Assembly: GCA_014058105.1 (NCBI GenBank)
Contig: JACGCM010002894.1
Location: 930,001 to 994,000, forward strand
Source: Kingdonia uniflora
Taxonomy: Eukaryota; Streptophyta; Magnoliopsida; Ranunculales; Circaeasteraceae
Reading direction: 5' to 3'
DNA length: 64,000 bases
Of this stretch, positions 46,290 to 56,368 are shown in pieces. Positions within the stretch are counted from its first letter, which is position 1, and every line of letters starts with the position of its first letter. The position numbers were made by a program, and so were the translations under genes. The notes under the pieces were generated by a model. The model had not been told where the DNA came from, searched no databases, and saw nothing but the letters and a program-made list of their open reading frames with translations.

Positions 46290-47735
46290 TGGTTCCCCCC
46301 TATAGGAGCCTTGAGCTCCTGCTCAAGCTAGAACTGGAGATGTGGGAATGCAGGGATGCCCAATTCCCTGCTGTACAACTTCGACTTACTCGTTAGCTAA
46401 CCCTTCTTCCAAACTTAGAACGAATCAATAACACTTTGTCTTGTAGTATGAACCTTCCGCTCTTGAATACCATCCTTTGGCAACGGATCTTCTCTTTCCA
46501 TCCATAAGTCATCAACTGATGGTAGGTGAGTATCGATTGCAGAGTCTTCATCCAAAAGAGACGGCTTAAACAGTTTTAAATGCTCAGAATTAATCACTGA
46601 ATACATCTTCATGAAAGGTGGCAAATCCAACTGGAATGCATTGTCACCAATCTTCTTGAGAATAAAAAACGGATCATAACAGATAGGTTTGAGCTTCTTA
46701 CCTTCCCCCTTAAGCCGTTCCTTACCTAAATGCAACCAAACGAGGTCGCCCTCTAGAAAAGTACACTCAACCCGATGTTTGTCGTGGTGGGCCTTATACT
46801 TTGCTTGAGTCTTTATCAACTGAACTTCAACCACCTCATGAACCTTGCTGATCATCTTAATGAAACGCTGAGCTTTAACCTGCTCCTCTTCCTCATTCTC
46901 TGACACTGTCTTGTCGCTAAGACTAAACGCCAAATCAAATAGGACTTTGCAGAAAGTACCCCAGACAAACTTCAAAAGGAGACTTCAACGTGGAACCATG
47001 AATCGCCCGGTTGAAAGCAAACTGAAGATACGGTAAACTCTCATCCCATGTCTTAGGATGCTTAGAATGGAATCCCCGTAATAAATATACCAATGTACGG
47101 TTAGCGACCTCTGTTTGCCTGTCTGTCTGCGGATGAAAAGCGGTACTTCTCTCTAACTTAGTATCCATCATCCCCCTAACAATTTCCAGAAATGCCCCAA
47201 AAAGTGGCTATCCCTATCAAAAATAATAGAAGAAGGGAGCCCAAAATACCTCAAGAGGTCTCTGAAAAATAATCGCGCTGCTCCTTCCCCTGTGACCGTC
47301 TTCTGGCATGGAATAAGAACAATTATCTTGCTAAATCGATCTACCACCATAAAAAAAATTGTCATTCTTACACCTGGTCATGGGCAAACCGCCCATAAAA
47401 TCCATTGAAATACTCTCCCAAGGTTGACTAGGAACTGGCAATGGTAAGTACAGTTCTATCTTCCTATTGGAAGGTTTCGATGTGTTGTATAACACACAAC
47501 CATGAACCACACGAGCAACATCAACCTGTATCTTTGGCTAATAGACATAACACCGCAAATTCAAAAAAGTCTTCTCAACCCTAAAATGACCTGCCACCCG
47601 GGAACAATGTGCCTCTTGAATCCACTGTAAACGGTTTCTACCCTCAGAAATACATAGTAGACTGCCCCTGTAAGTCAAACCATCCTTAAAAACATACTCG
47701 CATGTCTTGCCCTGCAGCAACTTCTTGTAAATCAC
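46290..47735 (-). pseudogene. Gypsy-3 integrase
   Basis: From right to left: the zinc-binding and core entry (47538-47735, with IQEAHCSRVAGHFRVEKTF); the core with FMVVDRFSKIIVLIPCQK (47168-47365) and FHPQTDRQTEVANRTL (46935-47171); then the C-terminal domain (46415-46975) with HDKHRVECTFLEGDLVWLHL and INSEHLKLFKPSLL. After the ORF stop a WKKG-containing stretch may be a degraded chromodomain. Integrase would insert the cDNA copy. Three frame breaks disable it. Confidence 0.85.
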
Positions 47736-48706
47736 ACTGAGCTCCTTGTCGTCATCATACCCTGAAACGTACTCAGAAGGAACAATCGGCTAGATCTGTA
47801 TAGCTACCAATAAAGCGGAAATAGATGGTAATGGGGGTCGAGATAACATATCAGCCATCTTGTTATCTACTCCTTTCTTATAATTAATCAATAAGGTAAA
47901 CTGCTGAAGGTACAACATCTACTTCATTTGGCGAGCTTGTTGAAGCTTGGACTGTGTAGATAAGAACTGTAATGGTTTGTGATCGAAATGTACCACAACC
48001 TCCTTCCCCAATAAGTAACTCCGCCAATGCTTCACTGATTGATATAACGCGTAGAAATCCTTATCGTAGGTAGGATATTTGCGTACTGCTCTGTAAATAT
48101 CTCAGAATGGTAAGCAACTGGCTTCCCATCCTACAAAAGGATTGCCCCCAATACATAGTCTGACGCATCTGACTCGACCTCAAAAGGCCATTGCAAATTG
48201 GGCAATGCTAACACTGGTGCATCCGTAATCTTTCGCTTCAGTAACAAAAAAGTCTTCTCATGGTGCTCTTCCCAAATAAACTGTACCCCGCTCTTCATCA
48301 AAGAATGCAACGGTGTGGCTATTTATGACAAATGCCGAATAAATTTACATAAGTACTGACAAGAACCCATAAAACTTCTCACTCACGTCACTGTGCGGGG
48401 TCTAGGCCAATTAGTAATGATCAAGACCTTATCTGGATCGACCTTAAGCTCACCGCGACCAACAATAAAACCCAAATATACTAGCTCCCATTTCCCAAAC
48501 TCGCACTTCTTCCCGTTAAAAAAAAAACTGTTGTGATCGCAACACGCCCAACACTTTGCGTAAATGTCCAGGATGCTCTTCCTATGCACGACTATATATC
48601 AAGATATCATCCAAATATACAATTACAAAATCATCAATAAACGCACGAAGTACCTCATTCATGAGTTGCATAAACGTCGTCGGAGTATTGCATAACCCAA
48701 AAGGCA
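47736..48706 (-). pseudogene. Gypsy-3 RNase H and end of RT, badly decayed
   Basis: Short pieces remain, for example the RT end with KCEFGKWELVYLGFIVGRGE and VDPDKVLIITNWPRP (48383-48589). The RNase H region at about 47760-48350 is present only as broken stretches of sequence. Confidence 0.7.
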
Positions 48707-50239
48707 TTACCAACCACTCAAATTATAAGCTCTGTTTGGTCTTGAACGCTGTCTTCCAATATCCTCCTCCCAAATTCTAAATTGATGGTAACCCGACTTA
48801 AGATCCAACTTGGTAAAAATCAGAGTTGTCTGCAACTCATCTAAAAGCTCGTCAATCCGTGGAAGCGGATAACGATTCTTCACCGTGATCTTGTTCAACG
48901 CCCAATAATCCACACACATCCTCCAAGACCCATCCTTCTTCTGTACCAGTAACACCGGCGAACCACAATGCGAGCAACTCGAATTAATAGCTCCTTGCTC
49001 CAAGAGTTCATGTACCTGTTTCTTGATTTTATCAGACTCAGTAACCGAAGTTTGATATAACCCAATATTGGGGAGTGACTCACCATTCACCAAGGTGATA
49101 TCATATTCTACATCCCTCTTGCGTGACATCCCTTCTATGCCTAAAAAAAAGCCTTCAAACTCCTCTTGCAACTCCCCCATATCAGTTTGTTGCTTAGGAG
49201 ACATTGCCAAAGTAGACAATACTGTAGGCGATGAACCCTCTTGAACCGGTCGCGCCAACAACAAGACAAATTTACCGTTCACATTAACCAACCTCTTCTC
49301 CTGAGTCGTCGTTATCAAATTACTGGTAGTGATATGTTCCTTACACGCATTAATACGAAACTCAGTCCCATCCTTCACCAAACGATACTTGCAAGCACGA
49401 CGATAAAGGATTGCATCTTGGTCCCAAAGATAAGGGCTACCCATGATGACTTGACACACGTCCAATGGAACCACCTTACATGTCACTTCGTTAATAAACT
49501 TCTCAGTAATCGCAAACTTGAACGTACATTGCTTAGTGATCTTCAACTCCGCGTCTTTCTGAATCCAACCCAAACCATACGGCTTATGATGAGCCATAGT
49601 AGCCAAACCAATTTTCTTCACCACCACCTCAGAAAATAAATTCTTCTGGCTACCCAAATCAATGATGGCCTCGACTAAGCTCTGCTTCACATGAATGCTG
49701 ACAAAGAAAAGCTCTTCCCAACTCGCCTCATCGATAACTAGAGGTTTCTTAAATATTAGAGTAAGCTTAGGATTTGGCTTATCTAAATCTGGGAGATCAA
49801 CAATCGTTGCGGCTAGTACACATTTCTTTTTCTGGCCTTTTTTCTCCTTCGACCGAAGCTCTGGGTAAAGTTTGTAACATCTATCTAAATTGTGCCCAAT
49901 AGCCTTGCAATGACTACAGATAGTCCATTTGAATAAAGATCCCTCTCCTTTGGACTCCCCTTTCTGATCAAACTTCCAATTAGCTTTGTACCCTGACTTG
50001 TTCTTGTCGTCTTTCTTGTCATTTTTCAAGTACTTGCCTTCAATGGCAATTGCTTTAACGGTAGTATCCTCAATATTTTCTAATTTGAAGAGCTTTAATT
50101 CTCTTCTAATGGATTCCGATAAACCCCCCGTATACTTCATGAATACGTTGTACTCATCCACGTCAACATCCAAAACCAATGCTTGGTTATGAAATTCCAT
50201 AGTAAATTGTTGTACGGATTGCCTAAACTTTTGGCACAA
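48707..50239 (-). CDS. Gypsy-3 Gag C-terminus, protease and RT N-terminus (510-codon open frame)
   Basis: A long uninterrupted frame. Residues 1-90 are Gag core ([20 protein letters not shown]). A CCHC knuckle, [14 protein letters not shown], lies near residue 112. The protease motif is [11 protein letters not shown], with DLGS in place of DTGS. RT follows with [39 protein letters not shown] and [10 protein letters not shown], ending where a frameshift cuts the palm before YxDD. As a retroelement relic it is unlikely to function. The open frame shows the element is younger than Copia-1 or the XPG fragment. Confidence 0.85.
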   Translation of the reverse strand: MCQKFRQSVQQFTMEFHNQALVLDVDVDEYNVFMKYTGGLSESIRRELKLFKLENIEDTTVKAIAIEGKYLKNDKKDDKNKSGYKANWKFDQKGESKGEGSLFKWTICSHCKAIGHNLDRCYKLYPELRSKEKKGQKKKCVLAATIVDLPDLDKPNPKLTLIFKKPLVIDEASWEELFFVSIHVKQSLVEAIIDLGSQKNLFSEVVVKKIGLATMAHHKPYGLGWIQKDAELKITKQCTFKFAITEKFINEVTCKVVPLDVCQVIMGSPYLWDQDAILYRRACKYRLVKDGTEFRINACKEHITTSNLITTTQEKRLVNVNGKFVLLLARPVQEGSSPTVLSTLAMSPKQQTDMGELQEEFEGFFLGIEGMSRKRDVEYDITLVNGESLPNIGLYQTSVTESDKIKKQVHELLEQGAINSSCSHCGSPVLLVQKKDGSWRMCVDYWALNKITVKNRYPLPRIDELLDELQTTLIFTKLDLKSGYHQFRIWEEDIGRQRSRPNRAYNLSGW

Positions 50240-50341
50240 ATTGTGCTATTTATACCACCGCTCCTGTTCATACCCAATCGGATGGAATTGCTTCCACACC
50301 AAAACCTTGAATTCCTTCCAACTTAGACTTCCGACATTATG

Positions 50342-50908
50342 TCATTTCTGATAGGATTTCCACCACGTTAGTGAGTGACTTGTGAATTTCAAAGACGAGA
50401 AGCAAATCTTCTGAGCGTTTGAATATTTATCAATGGAAAAATAGGTCTCCAGCCTATCTAATAAATTATCTAATTTCTCGGCTTCAACAGGCCCATCGAA
50501 AACTGGAATCTCAATTTTAAAGCCAATGCGAAGATTACGCATATGATTCGTTGACTTACTAGAACCTGGGTGCTCTTTGACAGAATCGGTATCACTAGAA
50601 TCATCGAATACTGGAATGTCCTCGTCACCATCCACCTCTATAACCTCTTTCATTTTTGAATGGCTTCGACGATTCGCCAAAACGGAACCCAACGTGAGGT
50701 TTGTGAGACGTAATTGTTTGACTAACTTCCCTACAGTAGTCGTTAGGGTGGAAACTGCTATTTCCAAAACCGTGAGTCTCTCGTTGGGATCGCCCATCTC
50801 CAAATCGTCCTTCTTCTTCGAATTAGGATTACGATGGATCTTCAACGGATTCACTAACTTCTCCTTCGTTTGCTTGAGACGGTCACGTGTAGAGACCATA
50901 CACCACAA
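50342..50908 (-). pseudogene. Gypsy-3 Gag N-terminus
   Basis: The minus-strand frame starts just after the primer site. It has a basic start (MWCMVSTRDRLKQTKEKLV), an acidic linker, IEIPVFDGPVEAEKLDNLLD and LTWWKSYQK, the usual plant gypsy Gag wording. A gap of about 100 bp with stops separates it from the rest of Gag at 50239. Confidence 0.85.
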
Positions 50909-50937
50909 TTAACCCCTCGAGAATCGAAACTAGAAAA

Positions 50938-50946
50938 CTGATACCA
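50938..50946 (-). promoter_or_regulatory. Gypsy-3 primer binding site core
   Basis: TGGTATCAG on the minus strand, two bases from the 5' LTR, matches the tRNA-Met primer class. Confidence 0.75.
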
Positions 50947-50948
50947 CT

Positions 50949-51510
50949 TAATCCACAATACGATTGAGAAGCTTAAATTTGTAGAGATATACAAAGAACA
51001 CCAATTGGTTTGGAAAAATTGAGAATTCAATTACTTAAAATGAAGTAATTATAAGAATAAAAATACTCAAACCCTAGGTTTCTCTCAGAACTCTTTTAGA
51101 TCTAACATAACCTAGAAAATGACCTAAATTCCCTTTATATACTAGGAAACTTGAAAATCATAAAAGAATGAATCTTGAGGCAAAACAATGCCTGAGGTTC
51201 CAAAACACCGCCAAAGTCGTTCGAACGAACTAGAGAGTCGTTCTAAGGACTTTACACCTAATTGGTCTAAACCCTAGAAAAGTAGACCAACTCATTCGAA
51301 CGAAACCAAACTCATTCAAACGGAAATATGGCTCTGGGCCAAATTCCAGAGGACATGACAACTCGTTCGAACGACACTGAAAGTCGATCAAACGAAATAT
51401 GGCTTTGGGCCAAAATTCCAGCGAACATATCAACTCGTTCGAACGACACTCAAAGTCGTTCGAACAATTTTTGACAAATCTCTAAAAAAACACTAGATCC
51501 TCTTAGATCA
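50949..51510 (-). repeat. Gypsy-3 5' LTR
   Basis: 562 bp, same ends as the left copy, with eight palindrome positions between 51213 and 51470, several of them mutated. Confidence 0.93.
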
Positions 51511-51524
51511 TCTAGGCTCTCTCC

Positions 51525-51815
51525 ATCTACAAACAAAGCCACACTTAGTTAATTAACATATCAATTTACTTGCTATTAGCCTCTGGCTTTTGACTTATAA
51601 TAAGCAAGGCCTCTTCATATACTTAAAAGCTAAATGTGCATACATAAGGTGATGATATTGGTTTGAATAATAATAAAGTTGATGTTAAATACTATTTTGT
51701 GACTTAAAATCAGTATTGTGTATGCTGTTCCAAGTCATTAGCATAGGAGTATTCTAATGATTACAATCAACATATCATCTTTTTCCCTTTAATTAATCAA
51801 ATTGAGGTACAGCAA
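51525..51815. repeat. Dispersed direct repeat, copy B (partner 43040-43330)
   Basis: Lies in the last enolase intron between Gypsy-3 and the final exon. About 90% identical to copy A by eye. Confidence 0.87.
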
Positions 51816-52299
51816 TAAAATATTTAATATTTTATTTTTCATTTGCTTCGAATTGAAGAAGAGTTGGGAGATGAAGCAGTATATGCTGGTGAAAACTGGA
51901 GATGAAGATGAGTTGGAAGGGTTGTAATGCTCAACAATCATGCATGGCTGTATATTATTCCTCTTTTATAGACATCTAATTTATTGCAAGAACTGTGAAG
52001 GTTTTCTTTGATTATTGCCCTATTTGAAAAACTGTAAAAAAAAGGTCTGCATTGAAGTCTTCATGGCCTAATAATATTTTCTCCTTAAAGGGTAGTAATT
52101 TCTTGAAGGTTTCTTTCTTATTTCATGTTAAATTTTGGTAAAAATAGAATGACATTGAAATGGGTCATGCAAATTATAGTGATTCTAATTAAAACCATTG
52201 ATTTTTCTTGTGCCATTTTTTGTTGAACTTTGATGGACCATTATTTTAGTGAAAGAGAAACAGAGAAGAACAGAGCATCTTTTTTAATTACTTTGATAG

Positions 52300-52493
52300 G
52301 TCATTAAAAATCTGACCTGACTCGATTCAAAATTAGTTCAATTTCGGTTTAAGCATTTGATTTTTGATTCGGTTCGGGTTTCAGACCCAAATCGGTTCGA
52401 TTCGGGTTTATATTTAAAAAATTGATTAAGGTCGGTTCGGGCTCAATTCTGGCACAAAGTCAGCCCAAACCGACCTATGCTCGCCCCTAACAA
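52300..52493. mobile_element. GGTTCGG-rich MITE remnant
   Basis: Repeats of TCGGTTCGGG and ATCGGTTCGATTCGGG end with ACCGACCTATGCTCGCCCCTA. This right end matches that of the element at 27687-27786 (ACCGACCAATGCTCACCCCTA). The left end and target duplication are not clear. Confidence 0.5.
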
Positions 52494-52612
52494 AATGTAT
52501 ATATGCTATTAAACCTCAAAGAGATTACATATCGAATCATTTAGTTCTCTACTTACCGTGTAACACTAATATTTAATTTGTAAATAATAAACTACAAAAT
52601 AATGGCGATACA

Positions 52613-53276
52613 ATGGTGTCCCACTATAAGTTAATTTTGCAAGAACGTGTATTTGATTTTAAATTAACAGATTTTAATGTTGGTAAGTCAAATACTATTT
52701 ATAGGGTTTATGCCGTATCCACTGTGACAGAAGATGTACTAGACACACCGATTAAAACCATTGAGGAGAAAAGGAACACAGGAAAGCGATTAACACCTAT
52801 CGAACAAGAACCTGTCAAAAACAAGAAGAAGAAAAATCAACCATTCTATGGTTCTTCGTCAACAGCTTCAAACCTAATTTTTACCATAACTCATTTATTG
52901 CAGGTAATAAACTAACTTATAAAATATATGCATAAGTCAAATATAGTATAAACATAATTGTTATCAACAGGCAATACATGAAACTCATAAAGAAAATGAA
53001 ATGCTAGAGACTATACGCAAATCAGCCCGTCGCAAATTGGAATTGGTCAACACAACGACAACCAAAGACAATGAAAACATTCCTGACGAAGAAGATGAAC
53101 AACGAGACTTAAATGTTTAGCCAAATTTTAAGAAGGAAAATAACAAAACCTATGAAGACAAAGAAGATCGCAACAACATAGAATATGAAAGTACTGAAGA
53201 AAAAGATGATAACAATGATATTGAAGACGAAGATGGTGAAGCTGAATTAGAGAACGATGCAGAAGCACAGTCATAA
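52613..53276 (+). pseudogene. Two-exon gene-like unit with acidic tail, possibly RPA-like
   Basis: Exon 1 (52613-52902) encodes HYKLILQERVFDFKLTDFNV, YRVYAVSTVTEDVLDTP and a basic KNKKKKNQPF stretch, ending at TTGCAG|GTAATA. Exon 2 follows AACAG near 52971 with AIHETHKENEMLETIRKSAR, then an in-frame TAG (53118-53120), then an acidic tail ending AEAQS and a stop (53276). I do not recognise the family with certainty. The beta-rich start and acidic tail loosely resemble replication protein A large-subunit paralogues, which plant Helitrons often carry. Equally it may be another captured plant gene. Confidence 0.3.
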
Positions 53277-53851
53277 ACAAGTTTAACATCTATTTATTTT
53301 TATTGCTTTATGAAAATTATTTTTCAACTTTGGATTTATAGCTTTATTAAAAAAATTATGATAATGCAATGCGATTCTTACAATAATTTAAATAAAATTC
53401 CTTATTAATAACATGTTCCCTGAAATAAATTTATTATGTACTTTCCTTTTAACCAAGGCTTTTGAATCCCAAGTAGGTGTAAGCCTACCTCACAAATAAT
53501 CAAGAATTATAGTACATCTGTGATAATGGGCACCTTCTTAATTCAAAGTTTAATAGCATGTTGCAACCCCATCTCAACTGTTCTAATTGGGACACTCCTG
53601 GAATCTCTCAGGATGGTTCCCCAATCCCCTTTGTTGCTAACAACAAAACTGTCTGTCTTCAGAATAATAAAAGTAGGGAGGAATGGAATCCACTTACATT
53701 TTATAGGTCGTTGTTTGAGAGTTAAAAGATCACGGATGTTCCAGTTTGAGAGAAATTGTCTAGCCCATGGAGTATCCGTGAGCTCAATCTCCTTATACGA
53801 TACTTTGAATCTAATTCCATTCACAATCCTAAAAAGAACATTTTTGTAGCT
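53277..53851. other. Helitron segment before the Mutator-like insertion
   Basis: A 93-codon minus-strand frame (53543-53824, with ELTDTPWARQFLSNWNIRDL and GDWGTILRDSRSVPIRTVEM) has protein-like composition but no family I recognise. It may be another captured fragment. Confidence 0.3.
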
Positions 53852-53860
53852 GTATTCTAT

Positions 53861-54000
53861 GGGGAGGGATTTAGAGACACTAAAAAGCGAGACACTGAAG
53901 TCCCACTAAATAGGATTAGATGAGAGGCTCATCTAATTGTGAGTTCATATATATGAAATGAGGTGGAAATGAGGTGGATCTCTCTTATGATGTGTCTCTT
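53861..54000. repeat. MULE left terminal inverted repeat
   Basis: Pairs with about 62140-62281 in inverted orientation. The inner limit is approximate. Confidence 0.82.
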
Positions 54001-55668
54001 TATGAGGTATCATTAAAGATAACTTCTCTCTTTCACGTAATCTTGCCTAAATTTGTCTCTCTCCTCTCTCTAATTTCAATTTCAAACCAAAACTTCTCTC
54101 TCAAGGTACAGATCTGTCTCTATCCGTCTCTTTGTAACAATGGCAGAAATCATAAATAGTAGTTATGATCTCTCTATATATATATATATCAGTGAATAAA
54201 AGCATTGCTTAAACAACCTTCTCACTTATTTTGGTGCAGATATGTCTATCTCCTGATCTCTCTATTTCTCTTTGCAACACAGAGATAAACTACTATTAAA
54301 GTTAAGTCTCCTCCTTTCTCTATCAATGATGATCTTCAAAGTGAATTTGAGGAATGGTTGCACTCTATCTATCTCTATCTTACTCACTGAAGAAGAAAAC
54401 CTCATATTCAAAACCAGCCCTGAAGATAGTGTTTTCAGTCTATTTTAAGTTTTGTGATGATTCAGAAAGCTAGAAAGCCATAAATGCCTAAAGGGTGAGT
54501 AGTTATCTGCATTACTGATGGTGTATTACAGAACCAGCACACAGTCAGAAATGTTTTTGTATGACAAATTGCCGATATACAAATAAATCAACAATATATT
54601 GTAGAAATCGACATACACAGATAAATCGACAATATGTTGTACAGAGTGTGTATCGATTGTTTAGATAATTGATAATTCTGGATATACTATTTTCGAGTCT
54701 ATAGTTTACTAAAAAATAATTATCAATCAACAGTAGATCAACAATTGCTTGACTTAACAATGTTTATCTCCCTCAGGGGTGATTTGTGATCTTGGAATCT
54801 CTGGCATTTGGGTATCTTGGATGTGGTTGACAACAGTGTATTGGGGCTTTGATGAGCTTGACAACAAATTTTGGCAGTTAACTTGTCGATGTATACGAGT
54901 AGTCGACAATAACACGTTGTGTCTTGGAACTTAACAATATAGCTAATTGTTGATGTGTACCAGTCATCGACAATTTATTTGCTTATTGTATTATTGAAAT
55001 TATTGACTTATAGAACTTGTCGACAATTTAGAGAAAGAAGACCCACAAACTTCCTCCCTTAATAAGAGAGAGATAAAAATAAAGAAGAACAAGTAATGAG
55101 AGAACAATCAAGGACATGTTAATTTGTGAACTTGCATTTAAATATATTTTGTTGAATGCAAATAAATTATTTGGTGTGAACCACCATTATTTTCTATGAA
55201 TGCATGCTTATTTCTGTCCTCTTTTCACAGGCTGTATTATGTTCATATTGTCATGTTTGAATCACTTTTTTTCTTGATCATCGTCAATACTGGCACTCAC
55301 TAAATAATCGATTTGTGGTGTCATCTACAATACCCTTATATCTTATTGTCGACAAATGCAGTTATCGACAATAAAGTGGTATAATTTACAAGATTTTCAA
55401 CAAACATCTTACTCGACAATATTAGACTTGGATAAAAACATCATAAATACCACAATTCCTCCCATTCACGATACAGAGTGGGAATCTAAACTCCAAAGAA
55501 CAATTTTGATCCACCAAACCCCAATTTCAATCAACTTGCTACTCCAAGCACTGAGATGCTCCATAAACAGCCAAAGAGAGAGGGAATCAAAACCCAGACA
55601 ACATCGAACCTCTAAAAAAACCCTAAATTAACAAATTTGTGATACAACATCAATCCCCTAATGCCAGA
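54001..55668. other. MULE left interior
   Basis: CT-rich runs and a (TA)n run at 54176-54190. From 54560 to 55420 the motif TCGACAAT or its complement recurs at least eight times. No coding sequence recognised. The stretch 55440-55660 has 5'-leader-like composition. Confidence 0.4.
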
Positions 55669-55852
55669 TTTGTATATGCACCGTTCACAATTAGGAGAAT
55701 GTGCGTCACTAGTATTTTAATCGTTCACATCAACCCTAAATTTTCTTCAAATATAGAGAGCTTCCATTTTTGGTCTCTAGAAAGAGAGAAAAGAAGAGAT
55801 AGAGAATTTGATTACATCTACAACTTCTTGGGATGACCGGGTAAGTCCTACA
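55669..55852. repeat. Long duplication flanking Copia-3, left copy
   Basis: 184 bp from TTTGTATATGCACCG to GTAAGTCCTACA, directly abutting the Copia-3 5' LTR. The right copy at 61535-61725 directly abuts the 3' LTR. The copies differ by about 6% plus a small AG-repeat length change. Confidence 0.87.
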
Positions 55853-56321
55853 CGTTGGAAAAAAATGTATGTCATTTGTTTGTGGTTTTAATAAAGCCTT
55901 GGTAATTACTGTTAGTCCCACATTGGATAAGTAAAAAAAGTATTTTCATTTTATATTGGGTTACACATGTATATCATGTGTAAGTAAGTGGTACTCTCAC
56001 AAGTGTGTGAGACGAGTGTGTAAAGGTTTGCTATGGGCTTGCATGCACGAACCAACCTAAGACCCATTTGGACTATTTCATAGATTCTATTCGAATATGT
56101 ATACTCGAATAAGATTCTATTCGAATAAAAAATATTATATTCGAATCAATTTGGCAGGTAGAATTGTATTCGAACAGAAATAGATTCTATTTGAATAAAA
56201 CTTGCAGGAAGAATCTATTCGAATATATTATGATTTTATTCGAATAAAACTGGCAGTAAGAAATCTATTCGAATAAAACATGCAGTTACTATTCAAGAGA
56301 TACGACTCTTCTCAGAGATGT
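55853..56321 (+). repeat. Copia-3 5' LTR, 3'-truncated
   Basis: Matches the first part of 60672-61534 up to CTCAGAGATGT. Contains a run of TATTCGAATA-type palindromes at 56090-56275. Confidence 0.88.
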
Positions 56322-56368
56322 TTTACGTCCTCAAAGACAGTAAAACTGACTAGACAACTATCGCTACT

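Larger units (their letters stand above)
45730..51510 (-). mobile_element. Gypsy-3: Ty3/gypsy element in the enolase intron
   Basis: LTRs of 560 and 562 bp (45730-46289, 50949-51510) are bounded by TCTAG at 45725-45729 and 51511-51515. On the minus strand TGGTATCAG follows the right LTR and a TATAGGGGGGAACC purine tract precedes the left one. Coding order is gag, protease, RT, RNase H, integrase, possibly ending in a decayed chromodomain (DSF, stop, VWKKG). That would suggest a chromovirus. Stops and frameshifts interrupt it. Confidence 0.93.
44058..51905 (+). pseudogene. ENO3: Cytosolic enolase (ENO3-type) 3' gene fragment
   Basis: Exon-like blocks in order: GGLAPNIS (about 44067-44091); GLELVKEAIKRT, a stop, then IKIAMDVAATNFCIG (44331-44426); TKYDLDFKVPNKSGQNFKTG (from 44564); DYPIVSIEEPFDKNDWEHTK (44778-44863); VGDDLLMSNPKCIEKEIGEL (45135-45221); [20 protein letters not shown] with VVSHRCGET and [10 protein letters not shown] (45470-45667); and RIEEELGDEAVYAGENWR plus a stop (about 51845-51905). 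Enolase converts 2-phosphoglycerate to phosphoenolpyruvate. Gly-to-stop and Arg-to-stop (45647) changes, a lost acceptor before 45135 (CTG) and missing 5' exons make it a pseudogene. Retained introns show DNA-level capture. A gypsy element (45730-51510) sits in the last intron. The wording fits the ENO3 rather than the ENO2/LOS2 class. Confidence 0.9.

Noticed and set aside
49241..49639. 132-codon plus-strand frame
   Set aside because: Lies entirely opposite the long Gypsy-3 gag-pol frame, and no protein-like motif is seen.
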